DNA of 26,530 nt from Streptomyces albus subsp. albus (lineage in GTDB: Bacteria; Actinomycetota; Actinomycetes; Streptomycetales; Streptomycetaceae): assembly GCF_000719865.1 (NCBI RefSeq), contig NZ_JOID01000045.1, positions 1 through 26,530 of the forward strand, read 5' to 3'. The notes under the pieces were generated by a model. The model did no database searches. It had not been told where the DNA came from and saw only the letters and a list, made by a program, of their open reading frames with translations. The stretch's first letter is position 1. Each line of letters begins with the position of its first letter. The position numbers and the translations under genes are program-made. Of this stretch, positions 22,583 through 26,530 are shown piece by piece.

Positions 22583-23247
22583 CCGACGGGACCGTGCACC
22601 GGGCCCTGCCCGGCGCGGTGGGAGACCTGCTCGGCTGGGTGCCGGCGACATCGCCGCAGACCTTCGTGGGCTACCCCTCGCTGTTCCTGCTGGTGGCGCT
22701 CGGGTCGCTGGTGCCGGTGGTGCCGACGGGCGCGCTGGTCAGTTCGGCGGCGGCCGTGGCCCTCCACCACCAACTGCCCGGACTCACCCTGCCGCTGGTG
22801 TTCACCGTGGCGGCCCTGGCGGCCTTCGCCGGCGACGTCCTCCTCTACTGGCTCGGGCTGCGCGGCGTGCGCTCGGACAGCGGCTCCCGCTGGCTGGAGC
22901 GGCTGCGGGACCGGGCCGCGCCCGACCGGCTGGAGGCGGCGCGGCGGAAGCTCGACGAGCACGGGGTGACGGTGCTCGTGGTGTCCCGGCTGGTGCCGGC
23001 CGGGCGGATTCCCGTGATGGTGGCGTGCCTGCTGGCGAAGGTCCCGCTGCGGGACTTCCTGCGGGGTGACGGGCCGGCGAGCCTGGCCTGGGCGGCGGCC
23101 TACCTGCTCGTCGGGATCACCGGTGGCGCGCTCTTCCCCGAGCCGTGGCAGGGCGCCCTGGCGGCGGTGGCCCTGGCCCTGGCGATCAGCGCGGCCCCGG
23201 CCGGCTGGCGCCGGGTCCGGGAGGCCGGCCGGCGCCTGGCGGACTGA
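22579..23247 (+). CDS. DedA/VTT-domain membrane protein
   Basis: The 222-residue protein is a DedA-family (SNARE-associated/VTT) integral membrane protein. Hydrophobic helices lie near residues 30-62, 70-95 and 165-210, and the family motif reads VVSRLVPAGRIPVMVACLLAKVPLRDFLRGDGPASLAWAAAYLLVGITGG, with the conserved Arg and Pro residues and re-entrant-loop pattern. Bacterial DedA proteins include flippases for undecaprenyl phosphate and phospholipids; the specific lipid is unknown here. GTG 22579 overlaps the MBL gene stop as GTGA. An Arg-rich C-terminus (GWRRVREAGRRLAD) probably faces the cytoplasm. It is convergent with the second MBL gene, 39 bases away. Confidence 0.9.
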   Translation: MTDGTVHRALPGAVGDLLGWVPATSPQTFVGYPSLFLLVALGSLVPVVPTGALVSSAAAVALHHQLPGLTLPLVFTVAALAAFAGDVLLYWLGLRGVRSDSGSRWLERLRDRAAPDRLEAARRKLDEHGVTVLVVSRLVPAGRIPVMVACLLAKVPLRDFLRGDGPASLAWAAAYLLVGITGGALFPEPWQGALAAVALALAISAAPAGWRRVREAGRRLAD

Positions 23248-23286
23248 CCGGCGGGGCCGGCCGGTCCTCCCGGCCGGCCCTCCGGG

Positions 23287-24489
23287 TCAGCCCTCCGGCA
23301 GGATGCGGGAGCCGCCGACCGGGAGGTCCCAGAGCTGTTCGCGGGGGCGCCCGGTGCGCTGCCACGCCGCGCGGACCCGGGTGAGCGGCTCCAGCGGGGG
23401 CTCCGCGGAGAGCAGGAACGTCGCCCAGTGCATCGGCGCCATGTGCCGCGCGCCCACGTCGAGGCAGGCCTGCACGGCCTCCTCCGGGTCGGTGTGGACG
23501 TCGCGCAGCATGTCGGAGGGGTCGTAGGCGCCGATCGGCAGCAGGGCGAGGTCGATCCCGGGCAGCCGGGCGCCGATCTCCGCGAACCAGTGGCCGTATC
23601 CGGTGTCGCCCGCGAAGTACACGCGGCGGCCCGCCGGGTCGGTCAGGACCCAGCCGCCCCACAGGGAGCGGCAGGTGTCGGTGAGGGTGCGCTTGCTCCA
23701 GTGGTGCGCGGGGACGAAGTCGAAGCGGACGCCGCCGCCGTCCGCGGCGGGCAGCTCCACGGCCTCCCACCAGTCGAGTTCGGTGACGCGGGTGAAGCGG
23801 CGGCGCCGGCACCAGGCGCCGAGCCCGGCCGGCACGAACAGGTGGGTGTCGCGGGGGAGCCTGCGCAGGGTGGGGCCGTCGAGGTGGTCGTAGTGGTTGT
23901 GGCTGATGACGACGGCGTCCACCGGGGGCAGTTCCTCCCAGGGGACGCCGACGGGGGTGACGCGGGACGGGGTGCCCAGGATGCGGCGGGACCACACCGG
24001 GTCGGTGAGCACGGTGAGCCCGCCTATCCGCACCACCCAGCTGGCGTGACCCGCCCAGGTGACCGCGACGGTGGCGGGACCGGCGTCCGGCAGCGGGCCC
24101 GGCGCCACGGGCAGTTCGGAGATCTCCGTCAGGGCCTCGGCGGGGGGCCGCGACACCCCTTCGCGGGCCAGCCGCGCGAGGCCGGCGACCCCGGCGGGCA
24201 GCGGCGCGGTGAGCCGGTCGGCGAAGGACCGGGGCCAGCCGCGGGTCTCGCCGAGGGGGCGCGGCTCGGGCAGCGGTCCGGTACGGGGACGGGGGCCCGG
24301 CCGCCCGAGCCCCGGCGCGGGAGCGGTGGCCGAGGCCGTGGCGCTGACGGGGGCCGCCGTGGCGGTGCCCGGCCCGGTCCGGGACGCGGTGCCGGTCCGG
24401 GTCCGGGTCCCGGTTCCGGGCCCCGGACCGATTCCGGCCCCGGTACCGGGGCCGATTCCGGTGAGGAAGCGCTCCTGCCGTTCCGTCAT
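23287..24489 (-). CDS. NAPE-PLD-like MBL-fold hydrolase with low-complexity N-terminus
   Basis: The 400-residue protein carries a metallo-beta-lactamase domain (about residues 138-385) of the NAPE-phospholipase D-like class: VTWAGHASWVVRIGGLTVLTDPVWSRR, His197-x-His199-x-Asp201-His202 (SHNHYDHLDG), His262/263 (PAHHWSKRTL), Asp295 (FAGDTG) and His354 (MHWATF). Family members hydrolyse N-acylphosphatidylethanolamine in animals; bacterial substrates are mostly untested. Residues about 10-70 are a Gly/Thr/Pro/Ala low-complexity run encoded by CCGGTC-like short repeats (about 24300-24465), followed by a family-like linker RPLGETRGWPRSFADRLTAPLP. ATG 24489 has AAGGGAG about 6 bases upstream, so the low-complexity head is probably translated. 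Confidence 0.9.
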   Translation of the reverse strand: MTERQERFLTGIGPGTGAGIGPGPGTGTRTRTGTASRTGPGTATAAPVSATASATAPAPGLGRPGPRPRTGPLPEPRPLGETRGWPRSFADRLTAPLPAGVAGLARLAREGVSRPPAEALTEISELPVAPGPLPDAGPATVAVTWAGHASWVVRIGGLTVLTDPVWSRRILGTPSRVTPVGVPWEELPPVDAVVISHNHYDHLDGPTLRRLPRDTHLFVPAGLGAWCRRRRFTRVTELDWWEAVELPAADGGGVRFDFVPAHHWSKRTLTDTCRSLWGGWVLTDPAGRRVYFAGDTGYGHWFAEIGARLPGIDLALLPIGAYDPSDMLRDVHTDPEEAVQACLDVGARHMAPMHWATFLLSAEPPLEPLTRVRAAWQRTGRPREQLWDLPVGGSRILPEG

Positions 24490-24542
24490 CGCTGCTCCCT
24501 TGGCTCTCCCGCGGTGCCCTGCGGCCCACTGCCGACGAGGCG

Positions 24543-24839
24543 TCACACCCTTGCCGTATGCCCCGTTCCGTTGACACCGTTCCTGCTTCTGTCGGCCCGT
24601 CCGGACGGACGGCGCCGCGCCCCTCCGGGCCCGTCCGGCACACCGTCGGCCACCGCCGCGCCGCCCGCCGCCGGGTCCGCCGGCGCCGGGACGATCAAGG
24701 CCGGGGCGCCCGGTGCCGCAGCCGGTGCCGGGGCAACCGGAGCGAAGGCGACCGGAGCCGGGGCGGCCGGTGCCGTGCCGTCGGCCGGGCCGTGACCGGT
24801 GCCGTCGGCCGGTGCCCGTTCCCGTTCCGGTGCCGTCAT
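24543..24839 (-). CDS. Possible low-complexity Ala/Pro-rich small protein, coupled to the aminotransferase-like gene
   Basis: The 98-residue frame starts at an ATG whose last two bases are part of the upstream gene's TGA (ATGA overlap), the layout used by real operon pairs here. The product (MTAPERERAPADGTGHG..., long Ala/Pro/Gly stretches, tail GARRRPSGRADRSRNGVNG) has no recognisable domain, no clear signal peptide and simple-repeat DNA. It may be a disordered protein, or a chance frame in expanded GC-rich repeats. Evidence for it is the overlap only. Confidence 0.4.
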   Translation of the reverse strand: MTAPERERAPADGTGHGPADGTAPAAPAPVAFAPVAPAPAAAPGAPALIVPAPADPAAGGAAVADGVPDGPGGARRRPSGRADRSRNGVNGTGHTARV

Positions 24840-26365
24840 CCGCCGCTCCACTCGTCGAGAGCCCTTGTCACCAGGGTCAGCGACCGGTCCGCGTGCGGCG
24901 AGTCCAGCGGGTCCGGCGCGGTGAGCGCCCGGAGGCGGCCCGCCTCGTCCGGTGGGAGCAGCGGGCCGGTGGTGAGCCGGACGCGGAGCGCGTCCGGGGC
25001 GTCGCCGAACCGGTGCGCGCCCGCCACGGGGAAGCCGAGCCGCCGCGTCAGGTGGTCCTCCAGCTCCACGGAGTCGCCGATCCCGCGGGCCGCGAGCGCG
25101 TCACCGAAGGGGCTGAGGTCGGCGTAGACCCGGTCCCCGGCGCGCGGCGGGCGGCACAGGGCGCCATGCCGGACGACGGTCCGGTACAGGGCGGCGGCGA
25201 GGATGCCGTGCAGCCGGGCGGCGGCCCGGAGCCGTTCGGTGACGGCGGGCGGTTCGGTGAGGGCGTGGGCGACGGCGGCGGCCAGCGGCGACGGCGGCTC
25301 GGCCCGTATCCCGGCGAGGACACCGCAGGTGGCGGCGCGCAGCCGTGCCCCGGCCCTGCCCGCCGGGAAGCGGGCGATCGCGGCGGGCCAGCCCGGCGGC
25401 AGCAGCGTGCCGCCGAGCCCCGTGAGGACGACGACGTGCTCGGGCAGCATCTCCGCCGGGCTGAGGAACACGGGCCGGCCCCGCCCCGTGCGCACCCCGG
25501 CCGCCGCGGGTGTTCCCGGTCCGGGCGCTCCCGCCGCGGGCGTCCCGGGCCGGGACGTCCCCGACTCCGGCATCCGCGGCCCGGACGTCCCCGTCGGGGA
25601 TTCTCCGGCGGGCGACGCGGGCGCTCCGCCCCGCGCACGCCCTCCGCCGGTCGCGGGGCCCCTGCCGCCGGGAGCGCCGGCGCTGTCAGCGGCCGCGACG
25701 TCGACGGCCCCGTCCATGGCTCCGGCTCCGGCTCCGTCAACGGTTCCCGCATCGGCATCGGCCTCGCCTTCGGGGACGGACACGGGGGACGGATGGAGCG
25801 CGTCGCGGTCCGTCTCGTCGCTGATGATCAACAACCCCTCACCGGCCGCCGCTTCGCACACCTCGTGCAGCAGCTCGGGGGGCGCCGTGGTGCCCGTCGG
25901 GTCATCGGCCGGGGAGAGGACGAGCACCCGCGGTTCCCCGCCCTCGTCCCGCACCCGGCGGACCGTTTCCAGCAGGGCGAACGGATCGGGCACACCCCCG
26001 CACTCGGCGGGGACGGGCACGGGGTAGGCCGGGCGGCCGAGCAGCAGCGGCTGCGCGGAGTGCCAGGGGGCGCACGGGCGGGCCGTGAAGACGTCGCCGC
26101 CGGCCGCCGCGAGCAGCGCGAGCAGCAGGGGCTGCGGGCCGGCGGCGGCCAGGAGCCGCTCGGGGCCGGTGTCCAGTCCGCGCCGGGACCAGTAGCCGCA
26201 GGCGGCGTCGAGCAGCCCGGGTCCGCCGCCCACCGGCTCGGGCGCGCCCCGGCCGGCCGCCGCGGACAGCCGCTCGGCGAGTTCGGGGAGCACGGGCAGG
26301 CCGGGAGGTTCGGCCGGCGGCCCGAAGAGGGCCGGGCCACGCGGGTCCGGTGGCATCGGCTCCAT
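24836..26365 (-). CDS. Aminotransferase-fold protein lacking the PLP lysine, with disordered insert
   Basis: The 509-residue protein has the outline of a fold-type I class I/II aminotransferase: an FTARPCAPWHSAQPLLLGRP strand region, LSPADDPTGT (155-159) in the place of the NPTG loop, LLIISDETDRD with Asp183 in the position that contacts the PLP ring nitrogen, and a C-terminal LRVRLTTG with the substrate-type Arg. Where the Schiff-base lysine should follow a VVVLTGL strand it reads VVVLTGLGGTLLPPGW (311-326), and the whole protein contains no lysine. It therefore cannot bind PLP as an internal aldimine and is probably not an aminotransferase. A low-complexity Gly/Pro/Ala insert fills about residues 192-297. 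ATG 26365 has GGAGG about 8 bases upstream; the longer frame from 26476 adds an unlikely Arg/Pro head. Confidence 0.75.
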   Translation of the reverse strand: MEPMPPDPRGPALFGPPAEPPGLPVLPELAERLSAAAGRGAPEPVGGGPGLLDAACGYWSRRGLDTGPERLLAAAGPQPLLLALLAAAGGDVFTARPCAPWHSAQPLLLGRPAYPVPVPAECGGVPDPFALLETVRRVRDEGGEPRVLVLSPADDPTGTTAPPELLHEVCEAAAGEGLLIISDETDRDALHPSPVSVPEGEADADAGTVDGAGAGAMDGAVDVAAADSAGAPGGRGPATGGGRARGGAPASPAGESPTGTSGPRMPESGTSRPGTPAAGAPGPGTPAAAGVRTGRGRPVFLSPAEMLPEHVVVLTGLGGTLLPPGWPAAIARFPAGRAGARLRAATCGVLAGIRAEPPSPLAAAVAHALTEPPAVTERLRAAARLHGILAAALYRTVVRHGALCRPPRAGDRVYADLSPFGDALAARGIGDSVELEDHLTRRLGFPVAGAHRFGDAPDALRVRLTTGPLLPPDEAGRLRALTAPDPLDSPHADRSLTLVTRALDEWSGG

Positions 26366-26473
26366 CGGGGTACCTCCGTCGGGCCCGGTCGGTGTGACGG
26401 CCCTCACCTTCCACCTTCGCAGATCCCGCCCGGTCGGCAACGGCGGCCGGGGCCGCCTCAGAGGGCCGCGGGC

Positions 26474-26530
26474 CATGGGCCCGGAGGCCCGGGGGGCCGG
26501 AGGGGCCGGAGGGGCCGGGGGGCCCGGGGG
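26474..26530. other. G-rich low-complexity edge of the window
   Basis: The last ~55 bases are runs of four to six G broken by CC or CCGGA, reminiscent of the simple-repeat expansions inside several genes of this window. An ATG-led frame opens at 26474 on the plus strand and a frame also runs in on the minus strand to a TGA near 26460, but with the edge cut off neither can be supported as a gene. Confidence 0.35.

Overview
The window is very GC-rich DNA with strong G/C bias at third codon positions, many GTG and one TTG start, and repeated 4-base GTGA or ATGA start/stop overlaps. Gene content (SpoIIE-type phosphatase fusion, SigK/RskA-type sigma/anti-sigma pair, XRE/MmyB-type regulator, DedA, DUF1622 and DUF402 proteins) points to a Streptomyces or close Streptomycetaceae chromosome. 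I see no tRNA, rRNA, CRISPR array, integrase, transposase or phage structural gene, so this reads as ordinary chromosome with a few decayed or expanded spots.

Layout. 311-3925 (+) is a 1204-residue fusion of an SSS-family Na+/solute symporter with PAS, GAF, PP2C/SpoIIE and RsbW-like ATPase domains. It ends convergently at a strong hairpin against a small DUF7144-type membrane protein (3995-4432, -). Divergent from that gene is fdhD (4636-5463, +). Then come a long-chain acyl-CoA ligase with a TTG start (5804-7627, +), an aldo/keto reductase (7871-8704, +) closed by a 13-bp hairpin, and an ABC exporter (8826-10766, +) driven from what looks like a SoxR/MerR-type promoter. The exporter is coupled to a DUF402 protein (10763-11377, +). 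On the minus strand follow a DUF1622 protein and a coupled small membrane protein (12100 to 11352) and the remnant of a probable TetR regulator (12220-12452). Next is a sigma/anti-sigma operon (12979-14774, +), preceded by a hairpin and a small coupled reading frame.

The right half holds a pterin-4a-carbinolamine dehydratase (-), a divergent XRE regulator (+), an acyl-lipid desaturase (+), and a large holin-like/alkaline-phosphatase-like membrane protein (-). A PanE-type reductase follows with a coupled membrane-anchored unknown (-). A 498-bp intergenic region carries ten 17-bp tandem repeats. It leads into a metallo-beta-lactamase (MBL)-fold hydrolase coupled to a DedA protein (+), then a second, NAPE-PLD-like MBL protein (-), a low-complexity coupled ORF (-), and an aminotransferase-fold protein with no lysine at all (-).

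The genes do not form one pathway. They are mostly one- to three-gene units: stress and redox signalling (phosphatase fusion, SigK/RskA, SoxR-like promoter with ABC exporter), lipid and membrane functions (acyl-CoA ligase, desaturase, DedA, NAPE-PLD-like enzyme, holin-like phosphatase), and housekeeping (FdhD, pterin dehydratase, PanE). The best leads are the SoxR-like operator, the lysine-free aminotransferase fold with a roughly 105-residue disordered insert, the RskA-type anti-sigma factor with a glycine-rich head and its upstream coupled small ORF, the tandem-repeat promoter region, and the symporter-phosphatase fusion.
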